Position numbers and translations under genes: made by a program. This document shows positions 7,097-13,075 of a stretch of DNA of 13,075 nt, one piece after another; the first letter of the stretch is position 1; every line of letters starts with the position of its first letter. The DNA comes from Hyphomicrobiales bacterium. GTDB taxonomy: Bacteria > Pseudomonadota > Alphaproteobacteria > Rhizobiales > JAKIUO01. The notes below the pieces were generated by a model. It did no database searches, was not told the origin of the DNA, and saw nothing but the letters and a program-made list of their open reading frames with translations. The DNA is taken from contig JALXEI010000225.1 in the NCBI GenBank assembly GCA_027069645.1, forward strand, positions 1,729-14,803, written 5' to 3'.

Positions 7097-7111
7097 CTCT
7101 GAATTGCAGAG
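7097..7111. promoter_or_regulatory. Operator-like inverted repeat 2 (at the transcription start)
   Basis: CTCTG-AATTG-CAGAG is a second copy of the site at 7071-7085, with identical arms and a near-identical centre. The centres are 26 bases apart, about two and a half helical turns, and the site covers the expected start of transcription. Two matching copies make chance less likely than one. Confidence 0.55.
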
Positions 7112-7143
7112 TGTTATGCCGAATAGCGTGAGAGAGGAAAATC

Positions 7144-8193
7144 ATGTCTACTGCTACAAGCCAAAATTTTGACGATATACGCGCCATGCTGGAGAGCGGC
7201 CACCATTCGGTGAGGCTTGAAAAACACAGCTTTGTCATCTGGGGCATGGGGGCGGCCTTGCTGATTGGTCTTGTCGAGTTTCAGGCCCGCCGGTTCGCCT
7301 TGCCGCAGCTCTGGCAGACGGCTCTGGTAACCTTTGGTCTTCTGGCTCTTGGTATTGCGCTGATGGCCTCTCTTGATTTTTCCCTGACAAAGCGGGTGCG
7401 GCGTAGCGGTGACGAGACAGTGTCTTTTGTGCAAAGGCAACTGACCAAACTGCTCTGGCTGATCGGTCTGTTTATTGCCGCGCTGTTTCTGCCCTTTGGT
7501 CTGCATGGCGGGGGCGAGATTATGTATCCGTTTTCAATGGGTCTGTTAGGGCTGTTTTTTTTCGTTGCCGGACTGTTCTCGCGTCAGGCTGTAAGCTGGG
7601 CCGGGCTGTTGCTGGTTGCTGCCTGTATCCTGTGTGTCAGTTTTGTACGTAGTAGCGACTGGTGGTGGATGGCTATAGCCGTCTATGGCCTTGGTCTGCC
7701 TCTGCTGGGCATGGTGCTGGAGCAAAAGTCTCTTTTGTCTTCGATGAGGCGGCAGGTGATCATGACATCGGGCTGGCTGCTGGTGGTGTTCGGGGCCGGG
7801 TTTGGCGGCACCCGTCTGTGGGCGGCAACCCGCTTCGTGGCCATTCCTGCCGGAGACCCCGTGCCGCTGTCCCGCTACCTGGCAGCGCCGCAAAATTATG
7901 CCAGGGGTGAAGTTGTCATAAGCCTGCCGGTGGGCACAAAAGTGCCGGTAGAGCTGACGCTTTCGGGCAATATCATCGCCGACAAGGCCAGAACCATGCT
8001 CACCCTTCGCACCGGCAAACCCGTTCTTGTGGTGCTGAAAGACGGCAGGCCGGATGGTCGCATCAAGGTTGGCGAACGTCGATGGGAGGATGGCGACACG
8101 CATCACTCATGGCTCTATGCCAATCGCTGGGAAACCGAATTTATAGAAAAAAAAGGACCGGCAGCACGCCTTTCACTGAAGCTGAGATATTGA
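7144..8193 (+). CDS. Seven-helix membrane protein with a C-terminal soluble domain, family not recognised
   Basis: I do not recognise the family. The 349-residue product has no signal peptide but about seven membrane helices, near residues 30-46, 59-79, 103-120, 126-144, 148-167, 173-192 and 205-227. A soluble C-terminal part of roughly 120 residues follows. That part has alternating hydrophobic stretches (EVVISLPVGTKVPVELTLSG, then TMLTLRTGKPVLVVLKDG) typical of beta strands. It also has a Trp- and His-rich patch (WEDGDTHHSWLYANRW, 314-329). With an odd helix number and a cytoplasmic N-terminus, the C-terminal domain would lie in the periplasm. AGAGG lies about 7 bases before the ATG. The small winged-helix gene starts 12 bases after its stop, so the two are very likely one operon under the twin-operator promoter. 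A role in sensing or in an envelope stress response is possible but not shown. Confidence 0.8.
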   Translation: MSTATSQNFDDIRAMLESGHHSVRLEKHSFVIWGMGAALLIGLVEFQARRFALPQLWQTALVTFGLLALGIALMASLDFSLTKRVRRSGDETVSFVQRQLTKLLWLIGLFIAALFLPFGLHGGGEIMYPFSMGLLGLFFFVAGLFSRQAVSWAGLLLVAACILCVSFVRSSDWWWMAIAVYGLGLPLLGMVLEQKSLLSSMRRQVIMTSGWLLVVFGAGFGGTRLWAATRFVAIPAGDPVPLSRYLAAPQNYARGEVVISLPVGTKVPVELTLSGNIIADKARTMLTLRTGKPVLVVLKDGRPDGRIKVGERRWEDGDTHHSWLYANRWETEFIEKKGPAARLSLKLRY

Positions 8194-8205
8194 AAAGAAA
8201 CGGCC

Positions 8206-8511
8206 ATGAACATCACCGGGTCAAAAGACCAGCCGCTCGATCCGCTTTTGCATCAACCCGTGCGCACGCGCCTTGCCGCCTATCTGATGGCGCGTGGCCA
8301 GACCAGTTTTTCGGAGTTGAAAAAGGCGTTGGGGGTGAGTGACGGCAATCTGGACTCGCACATGAAAAAACTGCTGGCGGCAGACTATGTGCAGGTCGAA
8401 AAAACCACCGGCAGGGGGCGGGCACAATCGCTTTATATCCTGTCGGACAAGGGGCAGGAGGCGTTCAGGATTTACGTAAAAACCCTGCAAGAGCTGTTTG
8501 CCGGTAATTGA
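8206..8511 (+). CDS. Small winged-helix transcriptional regulator (HTH_34/MarR-like)
   Basis: This 101-residue DNA-binding protein consists of a single winged-helix domain. LDPLLHQPVRTRLAAYL (11-27) forms the first helix. TSFSELKKALGVSDGNLDSH (33-52) is the helix-turn-helix with its recognition helix near 45-57. DYVQVEKTTGRGRAQSLYILSDKG (60-83) is the wing. The pattern fits the HTH_34 winged-helix family, often encoded beside a membrane protein. No ligand-binding domain or cysteine sensor is visible. Its gene follows the membrane-protein gene by 12 bases; only a weak AAAGAAA precedes the ATG, so translation may depend on coupling. It is the natural candidate to bind the two CTCTG-N5-CAGAG sites in front of the operon and repress it. 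The family call is firm; the target is inferred. Confidence 0.88.
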   Translation: MNITGSKDQPLDPLLHQPVRTRLAAYLMARGQTSFSELKKALGVSDGNLDSHMKKLLAADYVQVEKTTGRGRAQSLYILSDKGQEAFRIYVKTLQELFAGN

Positions 8512-8526
8512 TACGCAACGGCGTAT
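8511..8526. repeat. Short hairpin overlapping the regulator stop codon
   Basis: ATACGC (8511-8516) and GCGTAT (8521-8526) form a 6-base stem with a 4-base loop, starting at the last base of the regulator stop codon. No U-tract follows, so it is at most a weak terminator or a stabilising 3' hairpin. Confidence 0.25.
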
Positions 8527-8573
8527 GCGATGACTCATACAGACTGATGCAACGCGCTGTGGGGACAACGGTT

Positions 8574-8593
8574 TGACGCAAACACCTGCGTCA
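8574..8593. promoter_or_regulatory. Palindrome upstream of the DUF2147-like gene
   Basis: TGACGCA (8574-8580) and TGCGTCA (8587-8593) are a perfect 7-base inverted repeat around 6 bases. The left arm overlaps a TTGACG (8573-8578) that could be a -35, though no good -10 follows at the right distance. It could be an operator for the next gene or a 3' hairpin of the previous operon. No U-tract follows. Confidence 0.35.
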
Positions 8594-8632
8594 GTTTCAG
8601 GGATGGTTGGAATGAATTGGGGAGAGTAGAAA

Positions 8633-9001
8633 ATGTCTGTGAAAATTGCGGCTTTGGCCGGTGTCATGCTGAGTGCGAGTTTTCTGCCGCTGTCAGCCAC
8701 CGAAAACATCAGGGCCATCTGGGTACGTCCCTCAACCGGTGCGCATATTGCGACCTTTCCCTGTGGTGGCGGTTTGGGGTTGAAGATTGTCAAATCGCCC
8801 GATGAGCAGGAGCGGGGAGAGATTTTGACCTGTGGCGCAAGGGAAATCGGGCCGCACCGCTACAAGGGCACCCTGACCAGCAGCCATCAGGGCCTGACCT
8901 ATACGGGCTATATGACGATAAAGGGTAACAGGCTGCATCTGAAAGGCTGTGCGCTGGGGTTTATTCTTTGTCGAAGCGAAACCTGGAAGCGATTGAAATA
9001 G
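8633..9001 (+). CDS. Short exported DUF2147-like protein
   Basis: This 122-residue protein has a clear signal peptide, with likely cleavage after LPLSA (residue 22), so it is expected in the periplasm. The mature part resembles the DUF2147 family: IRAIWVRPSTGAHIATFPC (26-44), a central GLTYTGYMTIKGNRLHLKGC (87-106) and the closing LCRSETWKR (112-120). The family function is unknown. The protein is shorter than many members, with a compressed middle section. After the signal peptide there are four cysteines (44, 67, 106, 113), enough for two disulfide bonds. GGAGAG about 7 bases before the ATG supports the start. It follows the regulator by about 120 bases on the same strand, with a palindrome in between, so it may be a separate unit. 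Confidence 0.78.
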   Translation: MSVKIAALAGVMLSASFLPLSATENIRAIWVRPSTGAHIATFPCGGGLGLKIVKSPDEQERGEILTCGAREIGPHRYKGTLTSSHQGLTYTGYMTIKGNRLHLKGCALGFILCRSETWKRLK

Positions 9002-9301
9002 GTGATTGTCAGGGACGGCTGGTCTTGCAAAGGTCGGTCTTTTGGTGATCGGGTGTTGTTGTGATACCGGAGAGCATAAAGATTGGCCTTTGTATTTGCA
9101 TCAGGTTTGCAAACCATCTCGCTCCCCGGACAAGCGCAGCGCAGAGCCGGGGTCCAGGGTCGCAAGTCATATGCTTTTGTTTTTGTCTGTTTTCTCAACC
9201 TGCACCGTATTTTCTGCCCCTGGGTCCCGGTGCTCCGCTGCGCTTCGACCGGGAAGCGAAATGTGAGTCAGCCTTTCTGCATTCCGGTATGAATCGGACG
9301 C
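9002..9301. other. Convergent intergenic spacer holding a paired-hairpin repeat
   Basis: This 300-base gap lies between the converging DUF2147-like and acetolactate synthase-like genes. The left half is featureless apart from a perfect 12-base palindrome, GGTTTGCAAACC (9104-9115). The right half holds two CCCGG-rich hairpins in inverted orientation (9124-9254), described separately. I see no supportable gene. Confidence 0.6.
9124..9254. repeat. BIME-like element: two CCCGG-type hairpins in inverted orientation
   Basis: The left unit (9124-9159) and right unit (9218-9253) are inverted copies of each other, matching at 27 of 36 positions without gaps and separated by 58 bases. Each unit is also a hairpin. 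The left has CCCCGG (9124-9129) pairing with CCGGGG (9147-9152). The right has TCCCGGT (9225-9231) pairing with ACCGGGA (9248-9254). Conserved cores shared by both are AAGCGCAGCG (or its complement) and CCCTGG/CCAGGG. The layout matches REP/BIME-type palindromic repeats. Intergenic repeats of similar GCGCAGCG/CCGGG composition are, as I recall, common in alphaproteobacteria. Only one copy is in this window. It could also serve as a transcription barrier between the two converging genes. Confidence 0.7.
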
Positions 9302-10966
9302 TTATAGCAGGCAGGTGCGCTGTTTCAGTTCGTCGATCAGCACTTTTTCATTTTCGCTGTAATCAACCGGAATATCGACAATATGCACGCCGCCCGCAGT
9401 AAAGGCGGTTTCAAGGGTCGGGATCAGGGCATCAGTGCGGGTGACGCGATGCCCCCTGGCACCATAGCTTTCGGCATATCTGACAAAATCGGGATTGCCG
9501 AATTGCAACCCCCAGTCGGTAAAACCCGCAATGGTCTGTTTCCAGCGGATCATGCCGTAAGAGCCGTCATTCAACACGGCAACCACCAGATTGAGTTTGA
9601 GGCGCAGTGCGGTTTCGATCTCCTGAGAATTCATCATGAAACCGCCATCGCCGCAAATAGCCATGACCCGGCGCTCGGGTTTCAAAAGGCTGGCCATCAT
9701 GGCAGAAGACAGGCCCGCGCCCATTGTCGCCAGGGCATTGTCAAGCAGCACCGTGTTGGGATGATAAGCCTTGTAATTGCGCGCGAACCAGAGCTTGTAC
9801 ATGCCATTGTCGAGCGCAATAATGTCCTTGTCGCCCATCACCTTGCGAATGTCGGCAACAAGGCGCTGCGGGATGATCGGGAAGCGCGGATCATCGGCCC
9901 CTTCGCTGATATGTTTTTCAACCTCGTCGCGCACTTTCTGAAAATAGGAGAAATCGCAATCGACCTTGCCAATGGCCTCCTTCAGGCGAATGACCGAACT
10001 TTCAAGATCGCCCACCACTTCGCATTGCGGGAAATAGACCTCGTCCACCTGCGCCGACTTGTAATTGACATGAATGACTTTTGTGCCGCCGTGCTCCATA
10101 AAAAAGGGCGGTTTTTCCACCACATCATGACCGATATTGATGATCAGGTCGGCGCGGTCAACAGCGCAGTGAATATAATCGCCCGATGACAGGGCCGCCG
10201 TTCCCAGACACTGGCTGGAGCGCTCGTCCACCACCCCCTTGCCCATTTGCGTGGTGAGAAAATAAAGGCCGGTGCTGTGGACGAAATCGCAAAGCGCGTC
10301 GCGCACCTGCTTGCGATTGGCCCCCGCGCCAATGAGGACCAGCGGCTGTCTGGCGCGTTTGATGAATTTGGCGGCATGTTCGATTGTCCAGGTCCGCGCC
10401 CCGGCATAGTGGCGCGGCACGGGGATATAGGGCTGTGCGTCGGTTTCCTGTGCGGCGATGTCCTCGGGCAGCTCCAGCAGCACCGCGCCGGGGCGTTCCT
10501 CCTCGGCCACGCGAAAAGCCTCGCGCATCAGCGCGGGGATGGTATTGCCATGCACAATCTGCCTGGACATTTTGCAGATTGGTTCAAACAGACGCACCAC
10601 GTCGATAATCTGAAATTGCCCCTGCTTGCTTTTCAATATGGGTTTCTGGCCGGTGATCATGAGGAGCGGAAAAGCGCCAAGATGGGCGTAGGCGGCCGGG
10701 GTGACAAGATTGGTGGCACCGGGGCCAAGCGTTGCCATGCATACCCCCGCCTTGCCGGTGAGCCGGCCATAAATGGCGGCCATAAATCCCGCCCCCTGTT
10801 CGTGGCGGGTGACGATCAGGCGGATTTGCGAGGAGCGGCGCAGGCTTTCGAGCAGATCGAGATTTTCCTCTCCCGGCAGCGCAAACACATATTCCACCCC
10901 CTCGCGCTCCAGTGATTTGACAAACAGATCAGAAGCTTTCATGGGCATTTTGGGGGAAGTTTTCAT
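9302..10966 (-). CDS. Acetolactate synthase-like large subunit, ThDP-dependent
   Basis: This is a thiamine diphosphate enzyme of the acetohydroxyacid synthase/pyruvate oxidase superfamily. Such enzymes decarboxylate a 2-oxo acid (commonly pyruvate) and join the fragment to an acceptor. The 554-residue product has all three domains. The N-terminal pyrimidine-binding domain carries the catalytic glutamate in TRHEQGAGFMA (Glu56) and LGPGATNLVT (80-89). A central domain spans about 190-340. The C-terminal domain has the ThDP/Mg motif GDGGFMMN (439-446) through NDGSY (466-470). No regulatory small subunit gene is adjacent, as in catabolic-type or orphan members, so valine biosynthesis is not implied. 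I chose the ATG at 10966 because AGGGA lies about 8 bases upstream. An ATG at 10975 adds three residues, and ATGs at 10948 and 10942 lack a binding site. It is divergent from the LysE-type exporter. The aldehyde dehydrogenase further along the same strand may act on its product; the substrate is unknown. Confidence 0.9.
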   Translation of the reverse strand: MKTSPKMPMKASDLFVKSLEREGVEYVFALPGEENLDLLESLRRSSQIRLIVTRHEQGAGFMAAIYGRLTGKAGVCMATLGPGATNLVTPAAYAHLGAFPLLMITGQKPILKSKQGQFQIIDVVRLFEPICKMSRQIVHGNTIPALMREAFRVAEEERPGAVLLELPEDIAAQETDAQPYIPVPRHYAGARTWTIEHAAKFIKRARQPLVLIGAGANRKQVRDALCDFVHSTGLYFLTTQMGKGVVDERSSQCLGTAALSSGDYIHCAVDRADLIINIGHDVVEKPPFFMEHGGTKVIHVNYKSAQVDEVYFPQCEVVGDLESSVIRLKEAIGKVDCDFSYFQKVRDEVEKHISEGADDPRFPIIPQRLVADIRKVMGDKDIIALDNGMYKLWFARNYKAYHPNTVLLDNALATMGAGLSSAMMASLLKPERRVMAICGDGGFMMNSQEIETALRLKLNLVVAVLNDGSYGMIRWKQTIAGFTDWGLQFGNPDFVRYAESYGARGHRVTRTDALIPTLETAFTAGGVHIVDIPVDYSENEKVLIDELKQRTCLL

Positions 10967-11004
10967 GAGCGGCATCCCTGGCAGTTTCCGGTGTGATGTG
11001 TTTA

Positions 11005-11034
11005 TCTATAGGCGGGGCGGAGAGGGAATGACAG
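11005..11034 (-). promoter_or_regulatory. Candidate promoter for the acetolactate synthase-like gene
   Basis: On the minus strand, CTGTCA (11034-11029), an 18-base spacer and TATAGA (11010-11005) form a fair sigma70-type match. Transcription would start near 10998, leaving a leader of about 30 bases that contains the AGGGA ribosome binding site. Confidence 0.35.
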
Positions 11035-11095
11035 CGTTTTGGCCGTTTCGCACGGCATTGTGAAAGGCTTGTGAGGTGCAGGGGAGATTATCGGA

Positions 11096-11734
11096 ATGGA
11101 TTTTCAAACAATACTGAGTTTTACACTGGTGGCAGCGCTGCTGGTCATGTCGCCAGGGCCAAACGGTGTCCTCATCGCCAAAACGGTTCCGACATCGGGG
11201 CGCCGGGCAGGCTTTGCCAATGTCGCCGGATTTGTGGCGGCTTTCTACGTTCATGGCGCTCTGGCCATCCTTGGAATTTCGTTCATTCTGGTGCAATCTG
11301 CCATTGCGTTTTTTGTCGTGAAACTCCTTGGTGCAGCCTATCTGTGCTGGATCGGCATCAGGGCCCTGCTTGAGGCTTTTCGTGGTCGGGAGACAGCAAA
11401 AGACATTCAGCCATCGAAGCAAAAGCGGACCCTTGTGAAGGCCTTTGGCGAAGGGTTTTTGACCAATGTGCTAAACCCCAAAGTGTCAATGTTCTATCTC
11501 GCGGCCTTTCCCCAGTTCATGACCACGGGCGGAACAGCCGCGCAATCGGCCTTTCTGCTGGTGTTCATTCATTCCATGCTCAATATGCTATGGTTCGGTG
11601 CGATGGTCGTTCTGTTCAACCGGCTGGCAAGAGCGGCAAGAGGTCCCGGATTTCAGCGCTGGCTGAAAGGTGTAACGGGTCTGGTTTTTATCGGATTTGG
11701 CGTAAAACTGGCAACGCTGCGACCATCGTCGTGA
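11096..11734 (+). CDS. LysE/RhtB-family amino-acid or metabolite exporter
   Basis: This inner-membrane exporter belongs to the LysE superfamily, whose members expel amino acids such as lysine, homoserine, threonine or leucine. The 212-residue length is normal. The first helix ends in the family signature MSPGPNGVLIAK (18-29), followed by GRRAGFANVAGF (35-46) and helices near 44-68 and 70-92. A basic cytoplasmic loop follows, then GFLTNVLNPKVSMFYLAAFP (120-139), which is the second hallmark block. Helices near 150-178 and 188-206 complete a topology of about six. GGGGAG about 9 bases before the ATG supports the start. It is divergent from the acetolactate synthase-like gene and precedes selO by 75 bases on the same strand. 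The substrate cannot be told from sequence. Confidence 0.92.
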   Translation: MDFQTILSFTLVAALLVMSPGPNGVLIAKTVPTSGRRAGFANVAGFVAAFYVHGALAILGISFILVQSAIAFFVVKLLGAAYLCWIGIRALLEAFRGRETAKDIQPSKQKRTLVKAFGEGFLTNVLNPKVSMFYLAAFPQFMTTGGTAAQSAFLLVFIHSMLNMLWFGAMVVLFNRLARAARGPGFQRWLKGVTGLVFIGFGVKLATLRPSS

Positions 11735-11809
11735 CTTTGTCGCAGCAAGAGTGAAAATGGTCAAATCAACCTTGACTATGATCGCAGAGCAAAAGGCATG
11801 TGACTCTTT

Positions 11810-13075
11810 ATGGATACGCCCCTGAATCACAATAGCGGTTTTGCTTTTGACAACAGTTTCGCCCGTTTGCCGGAGCTGTTTTTTGTGCGTCTTGGTCCCG
11901 CACCGGTGAAAGCGCCACAGATGATCCGCCTCAATGCGCCGCTGGCCCGCCTGCTCGGGATTGATCCCGAGGCCCTGTCCGGTGAAGTCGGGGCGCGGAT
12001 TTTTTCCGGCAATGAGGTGCCAGAGGGGGCCGAGCCGCTGGCCATGGCCTATGGCGGGCATCAGTTTGGTCACTGGTCGGGGCAATTGGGCGATGGTCGG
12101 GCCAATCTGCTGGGCGAGGTGATCGGCACGGACGGCGTGCGCTATGATGTGCAATTGAAAGGCTCCGGGCCAACACCCTTTTCGCGTAATGGCGACGGGC
12201 GTGCGGCATTGGGGCCGGTGCTGCGTGAATATATTGTTTCGGAGGCCATGTACGCCCTGGGCATCCCGACGACCAGAACGCTGGCCGCGGTTTTAAGCGG
12301 CGAATATGTGCACCGGGAAGAGGCTCTGCCCGGCGCCATTCTGACGCGCATCGCCAGAAGTCATATAAGGGTCGGGACGTTCGAGCTGTTTGCAAGGAAC
12401 GGAGATTATGACGCCGTCAAGGTGCTGGCCGATTATGTCATCGGGCGTTGCTATCCCGATGCTGCCGGAGCTGAAAATCCGTATCTCGCTTTGTTGCAAG
12501 CTGTCGTTAAAGCTCAGGCCGAGCTGGTGGCGCAATGGATGCAAATCGGGTTCATTCACGGGGTCATGAATACCGACAACTGTTCGATCAGCGGCGAGAC
12601 GATTGACTATGGCCCCTGTGCCTTCATGGATCAATATGCTCTTGATACGGTCTATAGCTCTATTGATCATATGGGTCGCTATGCCTATGGCAACCAGCCC
12701 GCCATCGCGCAATGGAATCTGGCACAACTGGCGCAATCCCTGTTGCCGTTTCTGGGCAAGGAGGAAGAAAAAGCGGTGGGGGCAGCACAACAGGCCATAA
12801 AGGATTTTATTCCTCTCTATCAAGCCGCCTGGCTTTCGGGTATGCGGCGCAAGATCGGGCTGGAGACGCAGCGAGAGAGTGACAGGGCGCTGATTGAAGA
12901 ACTGCTTGATCTGATGGCGCAGAACGAAGCCGATTTTACCCTGACCTTCCGCCGGTTGAGCGAATTGACAGGCGAAAAAGGGCAGGGGGATGAGAAACTG
13001 GCCCGTCTGTTCCGCCTGCCTGCCTCGATCCATGACTGGCTGGTTGACTGGCGCAAGCGGCTGGCAGAGGAGAAC
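11810..13075 (+). CDS. selO: SelO (YdiU/UPF0061) protein adenylyltransferase, 3' end beyond the window
   Basis: SelO is a pseudokinase that transfers AMP from ATP to Ser, Thr or Tyr of target proteins and is tied to redox homeostasis. The frame is open from the ATG at 11810 to the window end, 422 codons of the usual 480-490 or so, so only the C-terminus is missing. Family blocks include FAFDNSFARLPE (11-22) and AYGGHQFGHWSGQLGDGRA (80-98). The nucleotide lysine is in QLKGSGPTPFSR (Lys117), followed by GDGRAALGPVLREYI (128-142) and LTRIARSHIRVGTFE (178-192). The catalytic and metal sites are in GVMNTDN (251-257) and IDYGPCAFMD (265-274). All visible key residues are present, so the gene looks functional. 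The conserved C-terminal cysteine of some homologues cannot be checked. Only a weak AAGG precedes the ATG, but the residues from FAFDN onward fix the frame. It lies 75 bases after the exporter, possibly on its own promoter. Confidence 0.95.
   Translation, partial: MDTPLNHNSGFAFDNSFARLPELFFVRLGPAPVKAPQMIRLNAPLARLLGIDPEALSGEVGARIFSGNEVPEGAEPLAMAYGGHQFGHWSGQLGDGRANLLGEVIGTDGVRYDVQLKGSGPTPFSRNGDGRAALGPVLREYIVSEAMYALGIPTTRTLAAVLSGEYVHREEALPGAILTRIARSHIRVGTFELFARNGDYDAVKVLADYVIGRCYPDAAGAENPYLALLQAVVKAQAELVAQWMQIGFIHGVMNTDNCSISGETIDYGPCAFMDQYALDTVYSSIDHMGRYAYGNQPAIAQWNLAQLAQSLLPFLGKEEEKAVGAAQQAIKDFIPLYQAAWLSGMRRKIGLETQRESDRALIEELLDLMAQNEADFTLTFRRLSELTGEKGQGDEKLARLFRLPASIHDWLVDWRKRLAEEN

Larger units (their letters stand above)
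6856..7143. other. Divergent intergenic region between aldehyde dehydrogenase and membrane-protein operon
   Basis: These 288 bases contain no supportable gene. They hold the aldehyde dehydrogenase ribosome binding site and a candidate promoter on the left. A strong promoter with two inverted-repeat operators lies on the right (7065-7111). The middle (about 6925-7060) shows nothing I can assign. Confidence 0.5.

Noticed and set aside
9104..9115. Perfect 12-base palindrome GGTTTGCAAACC as an operator
   Set aside because: It lies between converging genes, away from any promoter, and there is only one copy. It is noted in the spacer entry only.
9383..10915. Two long open frames (268 and 222 codons) opposite the acetolactate synthase-like gene
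   Set aside because: They are antisense shadows of a gene with clear ThDP motifs, with no own ribosome binding sites or recognisable domains.

Overview
The window reads as ordinary chromosomal DNA of an alphaproteobacterium. The basis is the protein families present: a chemoreceptor with GYGGMI-type sensor repeats, a stand-alone DsbD N-terminal-like protein next to a peroxiredoxin and a YqgE/AlgH protein, a DUF2147 protein, SelO, and an intergenic inverted repeat built from CCCGG-rich hairpins of a kind common in this class. I cannot resolve the order or genus. I see no rRNA, tRNA, CRISPR array, transposase, integrase or phage gene.

Left part (1-5408). After about 400 bases of non-coding leader comes a methyl-accepting chemotaxis protein gene (398-2470). 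It is interrupted by one in-frame TAA at 698-700 and is otherwise intact. On the opposite strand, converging on it, lies a likely redox and envelope group: a DsbD-N-like exported protein (4621-3698), a Prx5-type peroxiredoxin (3561-3076) and an exported YHS-domain protein (3025-2507). A YqgE/AlgH gene (4788-5408) is read divergently from this group.

Middle part (5440-9301). An aldehyde dehydrogenase on the minus strand (6855-5440) is divergent from a plus-strand pair: a seven-helix membrane protein of unrecognised family (7144-8193) and a small winged-helix regulator (8206-8511). A TTGACA-17-TATCCT promoter in front of this pair carries two copies of CTCTG-N5-CAGAG, one inside the -35/-10 spacer and one just after the -10. 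This suggests an autoregulated operon. A short exported DUF2147-like protein follows (8633-9001). Next comes a 300-base spacer holding a pair of CCCGG-type hairpins in inverted orientation, resembling a bacterial interspersed mosaic element.

Right part (9302-13075). A ThDP-dependent acetolactate synthase-like large subunit on the minus strand (10966-9302) is divergent from a LysE/RhtB-family exporter (11096-11734). SelO, the protein AMPylase pseudokinase, begins at 11810 and runs off the window after 422 codons. The acetolactate synthase-like protein and the aldehyde dehydrogenase lie on the same strand and may belong to one pathway; their substrate is unknown.

The most notable points are the single nonsense codon in the chemoreceptor, which falls exactly where the internal repeat predicts a tyrosine; the twin-operator promoter of the membrane-protein/regulator pair; and the paired-hairpin repeat. 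I did not find a clearly new multi-gene system.
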